In this document: positions 43,616 to 53,197 of the stretch, in pieces
Layout of the letters: each line of letters starts with the position of its first letter
Numbering within the stretch: position 1 is the first letter of the stretch
Assembly (NCBI RefSeq): GCF_000522505.1
Contig: NZ_AZMV01000007.1
Span: 124,001-188,000, forward strand
Reading direction: 5' to 3'
Source of the DNA: Bifidobacterium moukalabense DSM 27321
GTDB taxonomy: Bacteria; Actinomycetota; Actinomycetes; Actinomycetales; Bifidobacteriaceae
Length of the DNA: 64,000 nt
The notes under the pieces: generated by a model
Seen by the model: only the letters and a program-made list of their open reading frames with translations
Database searches by the model: none
Told to the model about the DNA's origin: nothing
Made by a program: the position numbers and the translations under genes

Positions 43616-46327
43616 ATGACTCACACTCCTAGCACGTTCGCCCCGCTCGCAGACGGATGGACGCTGACGGCCGTCAATACCGAAGCCGCCCCTGAATCGC
43701 TGCGCGAAACGCTCGCCGCAGGCATTCCGGCTACCGTGCCGGGAGAAGCCGCACTGGACCTGCTGAACGCGGGACTCATCGCCGACCCGTTCGACGGCGC
43801 CAACGAGAACGACCAGCAGTGGATCGGTGACGTCGACTGGCGTTTCACCTGCCGGTTCGATTGGCATGACGACGGTGCCGACCGTCACGACCTGGTCGCC
43901 TACGGTCTCGACACCATCGCCGATGTCGCCCTGAACGGCCGCCCGGTCGCCTCCACCCGCAACTTCCACCGCTCCTACCGTTGGGACGTGCGTGACCTGC
44001 TTCGCGAGGGCTCCAACGAACTGACCGTCACCTTCACCTCGCCGGTGCGTGAATCCGACCGCATGGAGCAGGCCCGAGGCTACTACCCGCACACCGAGCA
44101 CCATGCGTTCAACCAGATTCGCAAGCCGAGCTACTCCTTCGGCTGGGACTGGGGCATCGACGTGGCCAACGCCGGCATCTGGCGTGAGATCGGCATCGAC
44201 TCCTGGTCCGATGTGCGCATCGCCTCCGTGCGTCCGCTGGTCGATGTGGCCGCCGACGGCACCGGACTGCTCAACGTGCATGTCGAGATCGAACGTGCCG
44301 GCAAGGGCCGTATCATGTCCCCGTACGATTGCCATTCCGTGCGCGCCGCGGTGCCGGTGCATGTCGAATTGTCCGGTTTCGGCACCGATGTCGCCGCCGA
44401 TGGTACGGTGGCCGAAGGCCGCAACGAGACCGTGCTGACCATCGCCGTGCCGGAAGCGAAGCTGTGGTGGCCGATCGGCTACGGCGACCAGCCGCTGTAT
44501 GACGTCACCGTCACCGCCGGCGATTCCGCCGAAGCGGCTTGGAACGGCCATGTCGGTTTCCGCACCGTGCATGTCGACACCCGTGCCGACAACATCGGCC
44601 GTCCGTTCCAGATCTACGTCAACGACGTGCCGGTGCATGCGCACGGCTACAACTGGATTCCGGACGATGCCTTCATCGCCCGCGTGAGCAACCGCGACTA
44701 CGAACGCGGCATCCGAGATCTGGTGGAATCCAACTCCAACATGGTGCGTGCCTGGGGCGGCGGCATCTACGAATCCGACGAATTCTACGACCTGTGCGAC
44801 CGCAACGGCATCATGGTCTGGCAGGATTTCATGCTCGCCTGCGCCGCCTACCCGGAAGACGCCGAAACCAAGGCCGAGGTCGAGGCCGAGGCCCGCGAGC
44901 ACATCATCCGCCTGTCCGAACATGCCAGCCTCATCGTGTGGAACGGCTCCAACGAGAACTACGTGGCCTACTCCGAATGGGGCGGCTACAAGCAGGCCCT
45001 GCGCGACGACGACCTGCCGGCCAACGAATACGGCTACGGTGAGAAGCCGTGGGGCGACTACTACTATGCCGAGCTGTTCCCGGCCCTGCTGGCCGAGCTC
45101 GATCCGGGCCGTTCCGCCTATCTGCCGAGCTCTCCGATGAGCTTCACCAAGTTCGTGGGCGCCAACTTCGACACCGATGGCACCATGCACATCTGGGACG
45201 CTTGGAACCGCGCCGACTACACCGTGTACGCGCAGTACACCCCGCGCTTCGCCGACGAGTTCGGCTACCAGGCGCCGCCGGCATGGAGCACGCTCACCGG
45301 TGCCGTGCATGACGACAAGCTGGAGCCGTTCGGCAAGCAGATGCTTGTGCACCAGAAGGCCTCCGGCGGCAACTACAAGCTCGCCCGCGGCATGCGCTCG
45401 CACCTGACCCCGGGGCATCTCGACGACGTGAGCTTCGGCGGCGTGGTCAACGGCAAGCCGTCCGACGGCGAGCACGGCTGGCTCATCCCGACCGACAACT
45501 GGGCCGACATCGAGGATTGGCACTGGGCATGCCAGCTGCAGCAGGCGCAGGCCATGCGTTTCGGCGTGGAGCACATGCGCTCCCTCGAGCCGATCAACGC
45601 CGGCGCGCTGATCTGGCAGCTCAACGATGACTGGCCGGTCGTCTCCTGGGCCGCCGTCGACTTCAACGGTCACCGCAAGCCGCTGTGGTACGCCTCCCGT
45701 GACTTCTTCGCGCCACGCCTGGCCACCATCCAGCCGCGCGTTTCCGAGGAATACCGTGAGACCCACAGCTGGGAAGGCGTCAGGACGGCCAACGACCACT
45801 TCGAATTGATTGTGCTCAATGACACCCGCGAGGCTTGGAAGGGCTCCTGGAAGGTTGAACGCGTGACCCTGGCCGGCGAAGTGCTCGCCTCCCAGACCTT
45901 CGACGTCGAACTTGGCGCGGTTTGCCATGTGGGCCTGCCCCTGGCCGAAGAAATCATGGATTACGCCGATGCCGGTAACGAGCTGATCGTGGCCACTGCA
46001 TCCGATGGCGCCTTCGCCCGTGTGATCTTCAATCCGGCCGAAGTCATCGATCAGAAGCTCGCGGCGCCGACTGAAGCGTTTGAGGCCGTGGCCACCCACG
46101 TGGATGGCGGCGTGGAACTCAAGGTCGCCGCCAAGAGCTATGTGCGCGACCTGTTCTGCATGGCCGATAAGGTCGACGCCAAGGCCGACGCGGATGCCGG
46201 CATGGTCTCTCTGCTGCCGGGCGAGAGCGTCACGTTGCGCATCGCCACCGATTTCGACGGCGACCCGCAGGCCTTCGCCGCGGTCAATGTGCTGCGCAGC
46301 GCCAACGATCTGAAACGCGAGTGGTGA
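43616..46327 (+). CDS. GH2 beta-mannosidase
   Basis: 903-residue intracellular enzyme. GH2 layout: N-terminal jelly-roll (GDVDWRFTCRFDW), immunoglobulin-like domain, then the barrel with HGYNWIPDDAF, MVRAWGGGIYESDEFYDLCDRNGIMVWQDFMLACAAYP (typical of beta-mannosidases), acid/base Glu in WNGSNENY (about 446) and nucleophile Glu in FADEFGYQAPP (about 547). It removes terminal beta-mannose from imported manno-oligosaccharides. The start at 43616 follows AAAGGA. It is followed by the LacI gene that most likely controls the block. Confidence 0.94.
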   Translation: MTHTPSTFAPLADGWTLTAVNTEAAPESLRETLAAGIPATVPGEAALDLLNAGLIADPFDGANENDQQWIGDVDWRFTCRFDWHDDGADRHDLVAYGLDTIADVALNGRPVASTRNFHRSYRWDVRDLLREGSNELTVTFTSPVRESDRMEQARGYYPHTEHHAFNQIRKPSYSFGWDWGIDVANAGIWREIGIDSWSDVRIASVRPLVDVAADGTGLLNVHVEIERAGKGRIMSPYDCHSVRAAVPVHVELSGFGTDVAADGTVAEGRNETVLTIAVPEAKLWWPIGYGDQPLYDVTVTAGDSAEAAWNGHVGFRTVHVDTRADNIGRPFQIYVNDVPVHAHGYNWIPDDAFIARVSNRDYERGIRDLVESNSNMVRAWGGGIYESDEFYDLCDRNGIMVWQDFMLACAAYPEDAETKAEVEAEAREHIIRLSEHASLIVWNGSNENYVAYSEWGGYKQALRDDDLPANEYGYGEKPWGDYYYAELFPALLAELDPGRSAYLPSSPMSFTKFVGANFDTDGTMHIWDAWNRADYTVYAQYTPRFADEFGYQAPPAWSTLTGAVHDDKLEPFGKQMLVHQKASGGNYKLARGMRSHLTPGHLDDVSFGGVVNGKPSDGEHGWLIPTDNWADIEDWHWACQLQQAQAMRFGVEHMRSLEPINAGALIWQLNDDWPVVSWAAVDFNGHRKPLWYASRDFFAPRLATIQPRVSEEYRETHSWEGVRTANDHFELIVLNDTREAWKGSWKVERVTLAGEVLASQTFDVELGAVCHVGLPLAEEIMDYADAGNELIVATASDGAFARVIFNPAEVIDQKLAAPTEAFEAVATHVDGGVELKVAAKSYVRDLFCMADKVDAKADADAGMVSLLPGESVTLRIATDFDGDPQAFAAVNVLRSANDLKREW

Positions 46328-46407
46328 TCGGGCGTCCATCAGCCGAGATGAGGTGATGATTCACTGAATGTTCAGTTGATGCCGCTTGTTAAGCCGGAAC
46401 ATAAGTG

Positions 46408-46479
46408 AAAGCGTCGCCGACCTTAAGCGATTAAAGTGTTGCAAACACTTGCATTCGGGGGGGTTGGTCGGCGCTTTTG
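46408..46479 (+). terminator. Terminator after GH2 gene containing an operator-like loop
   Basis: CGCCGACC (46415-46422) pairs with GGTCGGCG (46466-46473), extended by AAAGC/CTTT and followed by T residues. Its loop contains TTAAGCGATTAA (46423-46434, one change from the operator) and a small hairpin (46434-46450), so termination and repressor binding could interact. Confidence 0.7.
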
Positions 46480-46502
46480 CTGTATGATAACTAAAGAACC
46501 GT

Positions 46503-46518
46503 TTAAGTAATCACTTAA
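46503..46518. promoter_or_regulatory. Operator-like inverted repeat before the LacI gene
   Basis: TTAAGT and ACTTAA with a 4-nt spacer, about 30 bp before the start codon; a looser relative of TTAAGCGCTTAA that suggests autoregulation. Confidence 0.55.
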
Positions 46519-46546
46519 GTTCAATGATGAAGAAGGATACGTCAGC

Positions 46547-47581
46547 ATGGCCGTGCAGAAAAGTAAGGTGACGATTTTCGATGTCGCCAAGGCTTCCGGA
46601 GTCTCCAGCAGCGCGGTCTCATATGCGTTGAACGGCAAATCCGGCGTCTCCGAGGGCACTCGGGCCAAGGTGCTGAAGATCGCCCATGAATTGGGTTGGA
46701 AGCCCAACGGGGCGGCGCAGGCGCTGGCCAAATCCAAAACCCAGCGTATCGGCCTGGTGCTCGGCTATGATCCGAAACTGCTTGCGGTGGAATCCTACAT
46801 GATGGAGCTCATCTCCGGCCTCGGTGCCGAGCTCGAGAAGCACGACTATTCGCTGCTGGTGCGCATGGCCGTAGGTGAGCACGCCAAGCTGTCCATCATC
46901 AAGGACTGGATTGCCACCGGCAATGTGGACGCCATGCTGCTGGTCAACATCGAACTAGGCGATCCGTGCGTGACCTTGCTTGAGGAGCATACCGAGATGC
47001 CGGTGCTCGCCATAGCGGACGCTTCCGTATCCGGCAAACTGTCGACCCTCTCGAGCGCCGACGCCGACGCCGTGCATCAGGCGGTGCAATACCTGTATGA
47101 TCTCGGCCACCGCCATATCGCACGAGTGGCCGGCCCGGAGATGCTGGCGCACTCCTACATCCGTGATTCCGCCTTCTCCGACGTGGCCACCGAACTGGGC
47201 ATGCGCTACCGCTGCCTGCACACCGATTACACGCCGGAAACCGGTTCCGAGGCCACCAAAAGGCTGCTGTCGTTCTCCGAGCACCCCACGGCCATCATCT
47301 ACGACAACGACGTGATGGCGCTGTCCGGACTCGGTGTGGCCACGGCCGAAGGCATCACGGTGCCCGATGAACTGTCGATCATGTCCTGGGATGATTCCTT
47401 CATGTGTACCGCAGCCTATCCGAATCTCACCGCCATGGGCCGTGACGTGGTGGGCACCGGTATGAGGGCCGCCGAACTGCTGCTCAAACTCATTGACGGC
47501 GAACATGTCGGCAACGTCATGGAGGAGCCATACGAATTGCGCCAGCGCGGCACCACCGGCTCGGTTCCCGCTGAACGATGA
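46547..47581 (+). CDS. LacI-family regulator (candidate beta-mannoside regulator)
   Basis: 344 residues. Helix-turn-helix TIFDVAKASGVSSSAVSYALNG (residues 9-30), hinge PNGAAQALAKSKT, then a sugar-sensor domain (IGLVLGYDPKLL; DELSIMSWDDSFMCTAAYPNLTAM). It directly follows the beta-mannosidase gene, and TTAAGCGCTTAA-type operators occur before the importer, its own gene and the GH36 gene, making it the natural regulator of the block. The start at 46547 follows AGAAGGA. It converges on a second LacI gene with only 15 bp between stops. Confidence 0.9.
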   Translation: MAVQKSKVTIFDVAKASGVSSSAVSYALNGKSGVSEGTRAKVLKIAHELGWKPNGAAQALAKSKTQRIGLVLGYDPKLLAVESYMMELISGLGAELEKHDYSLLVRMAVGEHAKLSIIKDWIATGNVDAMLLVNIELGDPCVTLLEEHTEMPVLAIADASVSGKLSTLSSADADAVHQAVQYLYDLGHRHIARVAGPEMLAHSYIRDSAFSDVATELGMRYRCLHTDYTPETGSEATKRLLSFSEHPTAIIYDNDVMALSGLGVATAEGITVPDELSIMSWDDSFMCTAAYPNLTAMGRDVVGTGMRAAELLLKLIDGEHVGNVMEEPYELRQRGTTGSVPAER

Positions 47582-47596
47582 CGGTGTCCGTTCGGT

Positions 47597-48619
47597 CTAT
47601 CTTCCGGTGGATTCGCGTCGGACGAGCCGGAAATCGGCTGTGAGCTTTTCGGGCTTGAAATCCGTGCCGTCCTCGTCGATGCGCTTGAGCAGCAGGTTGA
47701 CGGCTTTGGCCGCCAAATCGTTCAGATCAGTGCTGACGGTGGTGAGGGACGGCACGAAGTAGTCGGATTCGTTGATGCCGTCGAAGCCGACCACCGCCAT
47801 ATCGTTGGGTACGTGCACCCCACAGTCGGCGAGTCCGCGAATGAATCCCATGGCGAGCGTGTCGGTCATGCAGAATACGCCGTCGAATCGCTGCCCTGAC
47901 CGCACGACTTGATGGGCGAGAGCTCGTGCATCCTCGGGATTCCAGTTGATGTACAGAAAGTTCTCGGGCGAGACCTCCATGCCATGGTCGTCGAAGGCTT
48001 TAAGGCACCCGTATAGTCGTCTGGCGGACACTGATGTGCTTTGCGCATCTTCGGCAAGGCTTTCGTAGCGGGCACCGACCACCAGAATGTTTTGGCAGCC
48101 GACGTCGACCAGATGGTCGATGGCAGTTTGCGCGCCTATCTCGCATGGTGTGTTCACGGTGTCGAAGATGGGATCGGGGGAGAGGTCGTCAAGCAGTACC
48201 ATCGGCTTGCCTCCGGAAAGCTCGCGTAGTTCCTCGTCGCTGACGTTGCCGGGGCTGAATATCATGCCGTCGCACAATTGGCTGGTCACCTTGCGTAGGA
48301 TGGAGACCTCACCTTCTTTGGAATTGGAGGTTTCCTGCACGATGGTCTGCAGGCCATGTCGACTCGCCTCTCGTGAGATCGCCGCGCCCATTTCGGACGG
48401 ATACGCGCGGTCGAGTTCGAAGATTGCCAAGCCGATCACGCCGTTGCGTCCCGATCGCAGGGATCTTGCCGACAGATTCGCGGTGTAGTGCAGCCTACGC
48501 GCCGCAGTGCGCACTTTTTCGGCGGTTTCTGGCACGATGCGCGGATCGCCTCGCAATGCGTACGATGCCGTGGCTCGCGACACGCCGGCCGCCTTTGCCA
48601 CGTCGCTCATGGTGACCAT
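47597..48619 (-). CDS. LacI-family regulator (candidate regulator of the GH43 cassette)
   Basis: 340 residues with helix-turn-helix MSDVAKAAGVSRATASYALRG (residues 4-24) and a sensor domain ending DMAVVGFDGINESDYFVPSLTTVSTDL. It is divergent from the ABC importer at 48875, and the shared region holds a 16-bp motif repeated as exact inverted copies that overlap the importer promoter. The start at 48619 follows GAAGGGG on the minus strand; an internal ATG three codons later is possible. Confidence 0.9.
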   Translation of the reverse strand: MVTMSDVAKAAGVSRATASYALRGDPRIVPETAEKVRTAARRLHYTANLSARSLRSGRNGVIGLAIFELDRAYPSEMGAAISREASRHGLQTIVQETSNSKEGEVSILRKVTSQLCDGMIFSPGNVSDEELRELSGGKPMVLLDDLSPDPIFDTVNTPCEIGAQTAIDHLVDVGCQNILVVGARYESLAEDAQSTSVSARRLYGCLKAFDDHGMEVSPENFLYINWNPEDARALAHQVVRSGQRFDGVFCMTDTLAMGFIRGLADCGVHVPNDMAVVGFDGINESDYFVPSLTTVSTDLNDLAAKAVNLLLKRIDEDGTDFKPEKLTADFRLVRRESTGR

Positions 48620-48726
48620 ATTCAGCCCCTTCGTTGCAATTCGCTTGGATTCCCGGTGGTACAGCGGCTGTCTCTCGTATGCTGGGGTATCCGTTTCCTG
48701 TACTGCGCAATAGTGTATCTCAACAA

Positions 48727-48787
48727 TTTGACACGATTCAAATCATGGGTGTATAACAGAGTCATCAGCTTTTTGAATCGTGTCAAA
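48727..48787. promoter_or_regulatory. Inverted pair of 16-bp operators in the divergent region
   Basis: TTTGACACGATTCAAA (48727-48742) and its exact reverse complement TTTGAATCGTGTCAAA (48772-48787), 45 bp apart centre to centre; a third partial site AATCGATTCAAA follows at 48789-48800. Each 16-mer is itself a loose palindrome (TTTGA..TCAAA). Confidence 0.8.
48728..48757 (+). promoter_or_regulatory. Promoter of the GH43 cassette importer
   Basis: TTGACA (48728-48733), 18-nt spacer, TATAAC (48752-48757). The first operator covers the -35 and the second lies just downstream of the start point, as expected for repression. Confidence 0.75.
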
Positions 48788-48874
48788 TAATCGATTCAAA
48801 AGAGGAGGCGAGGCGCAGAGGCCACGCCAACGCAGGGTTCGGGCGCGGGCGCCCAAGGCGAAAAGGAGAAGACC

Positions 48875-50122
48875 ATGAACTTCAAGGCAATCACGAAGAC
48901 GGTAATCGCAGCCGTCTCCGCTGGGGCGATGCTGCTGCCGTTGGCGGCCTGCGGATCCGATGCGGATGCTGGCAAAACCAAGATCAGCTTCCTCAGCTGG
49001 GACAACGAACAGGTGATGAAGCCATTCATCGAGGAATTCGAGAAGGAAAATCCGGATGTCGCAATCGACTTCAGCTACGCTCCGCCGACCGCTGAATACA
49101 TCCAGACCCTGCAGACACGACTGGTCGGCAACCAAGCCCCGGATGTGTTCATCATCACTTCCGAGAACAAGAACGATCTCATCGACAACGGCTACGTCAT
49201 GGACATGACCGGCAAATCCTACACCGAAAAACTCTCGCAGGCCAACAAGGACTTCGTCTCCCGGGACGGTAAGCTCTACGGTCAGTCCATCTCGTCTTGG
49301 GCCGCAGGCATCGCCTACAACAAGGAACTGCTCAAGCAGGTTGGCTATGATGCCGTGCCATCCACGTGGGACGAGTTCCTCACCTTGTGCAAGACACTCA
49401 AGGATGCGGGCATCAGCCCGTATATCGAGGCGATCGGAGATGGCGCGGACCGTATTCCGGATTCCTTCACCGGTGCGATTCTCGCCAAACAAGGCATTGA
49501 CGTGACCACGCTCGCCTCCGAGGATCCACAGACCCCGGGCGAACACGAGAAGGAAGCCGTCAAGGCGTGGATGAAGGTCTACGAGCAGGGCTATGCCTCC
49601 CGAGACAACGTTGGCGTAAGCGGCGACGATGCCAAAACCCAGTTCACCAACGGTCAGGTGGCCATGTACACCACTGGCGCATGGGACTTCTCCACCTTCG
49701 AACAGGTGAGCTTCGACTGGGGCTTCGCCCAGATTCCGGCGATGGACAAGAATCACGAGCAGTATGCGCAGGGTTCGCCGTCCCCCGGCTTGGCCATTTA
49801 CTCCAAGCTTTCCGGTGATAAGCTCAAGGCCGCCGAGAAGTTCCTTGACTTCATGGTCTCCGACTGGTCCCTGAAGCAGCGTAGCAAGAATGGCGACGCC
49901 ATCACCGTCGAAGGTTTTACCTCCGATGTGGCCGAGCAGTATAAGGACGTGTACGAGAACAACGTAAAGACCGGCAAATATTTCCTTATCACCAATTTTT
50001 ATGCCAATCCCGACGTGCTGAACTCCACCAACACCGCTGAGATTCAGCAACTTGTGCAGGGAACCATCACCGTCGACCAATGGGCCAAGAACATCGACGC
50101 CAAGATGGCTGCGGCCCAGTAA
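48875..50122 (+). CDS. Sugar-binding lipoprotein of a second CUT1 importer
   Basis: 415 residues; lipobox LAAC near residue 25 and a family 1 binding fold (ISFLSWDNEQVMKPFIEEFEKENPDVAIDFSY; VAMYTTGAWDFSTFEQ). It is the receptor for the permeases encoded next. Downstream GH43 suggests an arabinose- or xylose-containing oligosaccharide, or another GH43 substrate. The start follows AAAAGGAGAAG. An 11-bp perfect stem-loop separates it from the permease genes. Confidence 0.9.
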   Translation: MNFKAITKTVIAAVSAGAMLLPLAACGSDADAGKTKISFLSWDNEQVMKPFIEEFEKENPDVAIDFSYAPPTAEYIQTLQTRLVGNQAPDVFIITSENKNDLIDNGYVMDMTGKSYTEKLSQANKDFVSRDGKLYGQSISSWAAGIAYNKELLKQVGYDAVPSTWDEFLTLCKTLKDAGISPYIEAIGDGADRIPDSFTGAILAKQGIDVTTLASEDPQTPGEHEKEAVKAWMKVYEQGYASRDNVGVSGDDAKTQFTNGQVAMYTTGAWDFSTFEQVSFDWGFAQIPAMDKNHEQYAQGSPSPGLAIYSKLSGDKLKAAEKFLDFMVSDWSLKQRSKNGDAITVEGFTSDVAEQYKDVYENNVKTGKYFLITNFYANPDVLNSTNTAEIQQLVQGTITVDQWAKNIDAKMAAAQ

Positions 50123-50157
50123 TCCGAGGAATCTTCAGCGAAACCTTCCGGGCCGAC

Positions 50158-50194
50158 ATTCCGGCCGGCCTCTCTTCTGACCTCCGGCCGGAAT
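50158..50194 (+). terminator. Intercistronic stem-loop after binding-protein gene
   Basis: A perfect 11-bp stem (ATTCCGGCCGG at 50158-50168, complement at 50184-50194), followed by CTCTCCCTCCC rather than T residues. Confidence 0.7.
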
Positions 50195-50238
50195 CTCTCC
50201 CTCCCTATCAATCGAAGGGCCAATCGAAAGAAGCAAAC

Positions 50239-51189
50239 ATGAGCAATGCGACTGCGGCACGCACGTTGCCGCCAATCAATGAAGCACTGAACCGCAAGCG
50301 CCGTAAGGCTCGTGCGTTCCATGACGACCTGACCTCGTTCTGGTTTCTGCTGCCGATCCTCGCGCTCTTCGTGGTGCTGTTCCTGGTGCCGCTGGCACAG
50401 ACCCTGTACTACTCGTTCACCGACTTCAACGGCTATAGCATGAACATGCATCTGGTCGGTCTCGACAACTACAAAAAAGTATTCTCCGATTCATCAACCT
50501 TGCAGGGACTCGGTTTCACCATCCTGTACGCCGTCATCGTGATGGTCGGTGTCACCTGTCTGGCGATTCCGCTGGCAGTGGTACTCAACAAGAAGTTCAT
50601 TGGCTGCAACTTCGTGCGCTCCTTGTTCTTCTTCTTTTCCGTACCATCGCTTGCCATCATGGGCATGGTCTGGAAATATATCTTCTCTCCAATGAAGACG
50701 GGCGTCGTCAACTCCGTGCTCTCCATCTTTGGCATCGATCCGATTCCGTGGTTGAGCAACAACGCTCTTGCCAAATTCTGCGTAATCTTCATCGCCATCT
50801 GGGCGCAGATCGGCTGGCATGCCACTCTGTATCTGGCATTTCTGCAGGCGATTCCTGCCGACCTGTACGAGCAGGCCACCGTAGACGGCGCCAACAAGTG
50901 GCAGCAGTTCCTCCATATCACCCTGCCGCAGCTCATGCCGGGCATCGTCACCTCCACCTTTCTGCTCATGTCGGGCGGCCTGAAAGTGTACGACCTGCCT
51001 TACACCATGACCAAGGGCGGACCGGGTTACTCCACCTATACCGTTACGCAATCCATCATCCAACAGGGCATCGGTCAGTCCCAATATGGCATCGGATCCG
51101 CCCTAGCAGTGCTTTTCTTCGTCGCCACCGGTGTCGTCGTCTTCTTGCAGATGGGCATTTCTAACTTGATTTCGAGGAGGTTCCAATAA
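50239..51189 (+). CDS. Sugar ABC permease, MalF type (GH43 cassette)
   Basis: 316 residues, six helices; EAA loop EQATVDGANKWQQFLHITLPQLMPG. Cytosolic N-tail of about 35 basic residues. The start at 50239 follows GAAAGAAG, a moderate site. Its TAA overlaps the ATG of the next permease. Confidence 0.92.
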   Translation: MSNATAARTLPPINEALNRKRRKARAFHDDLTSFWFLLPILALFVVLFLVPLAQTLYYSFTDFNGYSMNMHLVGLDNYKKVFSDSSTLQGLGFTILYAVIVMVGVTCLAIPLAVVLNKKFIGCNFVRSLFFFFSVPSLAIMGMVWKYIFSPMKTGVVNSVLSIFGIDPIPWLSNNALAKFCVIFIAIWAQIGWHATLYLAFLQAIPADLYEQATVDGANKWQQFLHITLPQLMPGIVTSTFLLMSGGLKVYDLPYTMTKGGPGYSTYTVTQSIIQQGIGQSQYGIGSALAVLFFVATGVVVFLQMGISNLISRRFQ

Positions 51190-52067
51190 TGGGCAACGCA
51201 ACCGTCGATAAGACCTCGGTTAAGGCCAAGGGCATGACCTTCACCGCCCGCAAGCGCATCGGATCCGCCGTGACCAGCATCGTCATGATCGCCATCTCAC
51301 TCGTTTGCGCCATGCCATTGTGGTACATCGTCATCAACACGTTCAAGACCATCGCTGACATGAACGTCAATCCACTCGGCCTACCGAACGATTGGACCTT
51401 CGACAACTACATCAACGCCTTCAAAACCGTGCCGATTCTGCGCTCGCTGTGGAACACAGTCATCGTTACCTTCTTCGGCGTGGCCATTCAAGTGATCGTC
51501 GGCGCGCTCGCCGCCTACGGCATGATCCTGCGCAAGTCCCGTTTTACCTCGGCCGTCGGGGCCGTGCTCATGGTCGCTTTCGTTGTGCCCGCGCAGTCCA
51601 CGCTGATTCCGTTGTATCGCATGGAGGCCGGCGTACATCTCGTCAATACGCTTGCGGGCTTGGTGCTCATCTATCTCGGCGGTGCCGTGTTCTGTTACTT
51701 CCTGATCGTCGGCTACATGCGCTCGTTGCCGTTTGAGCTGATCGAGGCCGCCCGCATCGACGGCGCCGGTCCGTTGCGTATCTTCTGGAATATCGTGATG
51801 CCGCTGATCAAGCCGATCCTTACCACCGTCATCGTATTCCAGACCATGGGTACGTGGAACGACTTCATGAACGCCAACGTGTTCATTAGCTCCTCTGAAC
51901 TGCGTACCATTGTGCTGCAGGTCTACAACGCGGTCGGTCAGTTCTCGACCGACTGGCCGAGCTTTATGACCATCACCGTACTGGCGTTGCTGCCGGTGTT
52001 TATCTTCTTCATCTTCTGCCAGAAGTGGATTGTTTCCGGCTTGGTCGCCGGTTCCGTCAAAGGTTGA
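51189..52067 (+). CDS. Sugar ABC permease, MalG type (GH43 cassette)
   Basis: 292 residues, six helices and EAA loop EAARIDGAGPLRIFWNIVMPLIKP. Partner of the preceding permease, coupled by TAATG, with CGAGGAGG upstream. A strong stem-loop at 52079 follows. Confidence 0.93.
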   Translation: MGNATVDKTSVKAKGMTFTARKRIGSAVTSIVMIAISLVCAMPLWYIVINTFKTIADMNVNPLGLPNDWTFDNYINAFKTVPILRSLWNTVIVTFFGVAIQVIVGALAAYGMILRKSRFTSAVGAVLMVAFVVPAQSTLIPLYRMEAGVHLVNTLAGLVLIYLGGAVFCYFLIVGYMRSLPFELIEAARIDGAGPLRIFWNIVMPLIKPILTTVIVFQTMGTWNDFMNANVFISSSELRTIVLQVYNAVGQFSTDWPSFMTITVLALLPVFIFFIFCQKWIVSGLVAGSVKG

Positions 52068-52078
52068 TCGGGTTTGGG

Positions 52079-52118
52079 GGGTCGAGACGGTGCGGGATTG
52101 TCCGTCCCGTCTCGACCC
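52079..52118 (+). terminator. Stem-loop between permease and GH43 gene
   Basis: A perfect 12-bp stem (GGGTCGAGACGG at 52079-52090, complement at 52107-52118) without U-tract. Confidence 0.7.
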
Positions 52119-52180
52119 GGCCGCTCCTGACTGACGTATCGGTGTGAATTGACGCGAATAGTTTGAAAGAAGAGGTTGCA

Positions 52181-53197
52181 ATGACTGAAATCGATGCCCC
52201 CGTTTGTGCTGTGGAAACGTCCGCTCGAACCATCGATCGGCATGATCTGCCGTATCGCGTGAACAACGTCGCACTTGCCACCAATCCACTGCATCGCTAT
52301 TGCGCCGACCCGAATCTGGCAATTTTCGACGGCCGATACTTTCTGTACTGCACCGACGACGGCGTCGATGACTGGGGTTCCACTGCGTTCAGCGTGTACG
52401 TTTCCGACAATCTGATGGATTGGGAGCGTTACCCGGCGCTCGACCTGCGCGACGTACCATGGTGGACGGGTTCGGATGGCGCGTGGGCGCCGTCTATAGC
52501 GCGTAACGCCGACGGACGATATGTGTTGTTGTTCGTGGCTGATTCGCAGATCGGCACCGCCGTGGCCAACACTCCATATGGGCCTTTCATCCCTACTGTC
52601 GAACCGATTGTGCGTAGGGGGACCTTCAGCTGCCATACCATCGATCCGGGCGTATTCATCGACGATGACGGCACCCGCTATTTTTTGTGGGGCAATGGCA
52701 AGGCGTGGATCGCGCCGTTTTCCGACGACTGCCTGAGCTTCGACGAATCCAAGGCGATCGGCTGGATTCCGGGTGACTTTCGAGAGGCGATCTGGGTACA
52801 CAGGCATGACGGTCTGTATTACGCGAGCTGGTCGGAAAACGACACCAGGGACCCGGCATACTGCGTGAAGTACGCGGTAGCCGAATCGTTGGCGGGGCCG
52901 TGGAGCGAACCCCGCGTGCTGGTCGAGCAGAATCCCAGGCTTCACTTATACGGCACCGGCCACCATAACATCGTGAACATTCCCGGCACTGACGAATGGA
53001 TTATCGCCTATCATCGTTTCGCCTACCATCCGTCCGGTCGATGGGCCGGCGGAGATGGATGCCATCGTGAGACGGTGTTCGCCCCGCTCAATCATCTGCC
53101 CGACGGCTCGCTTGAGCAGGTGCGCCCTCAGGTCGGTTCCTATGTGCGTCCGTTGGGCATTCGGCCCGCCGGCTCGGTTCCGGCTATTCCAGCTTGA
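52181..53197 (+). CDS. GH43-type five-bladed propeller glycosidase
   Basis: 338 residues, no signal peptide. The GH43 pattern is present: general base Asp in RYCADPNLAIFDGRYFLY, pKa-modulating Asp in TIDPGVFIDDDGTRYFLWGN and acid Glu in FREAIWVHRHDGLYYASWS, followed by GTGHHNI and IAYHRF typical of the propeller's last blades. Family members act on arabinosides, xylosides or galactans; the subfamily cannot be fixed here. The start at 52181 follows AAGAAGAGG. Its 3' end overlaps the convergent DUF624 gene by 14 bp. Confidence 0.88.
   Translation: MTEIDAPVCAVETSARTIDRHDLPYRVNNVALATNPLHRYCADPNLAIFDGRYFLYCTDDGVDDWGSTAFSVYVSDNLMDWERYPALDLRDVPWWTGSDGAWAPSIARNADGRYVLLFVADSQIGTAVANTPYGPFIPTVEPIVRRGTFSCHTIDPGVFIDDDGTRYFLWGNGKAWIAPFSDDCLSFDESKAIGWIPGDFREAIWVHRHDGLYYASWSENDTRDPAYCVKYAVAESLAGPWSEPRVLVEQNPRLHLYGTGHHNIVNIPGTDEWIIAYHRFAYHPSGRWAGGDGCHRETVFAPLNHLPDGSLEQVRPQVGSYVRPLGIRPAGSVPAIPA

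Noticed and set aside
43598..46339. 913-codon minus-strand frame opposite the GH2 gene
   Set aside because: It mirrors the third-position GC bias of the beta-mannosidase and has no recognisable motif; the GH2 catalytic residues fix the plus strand.
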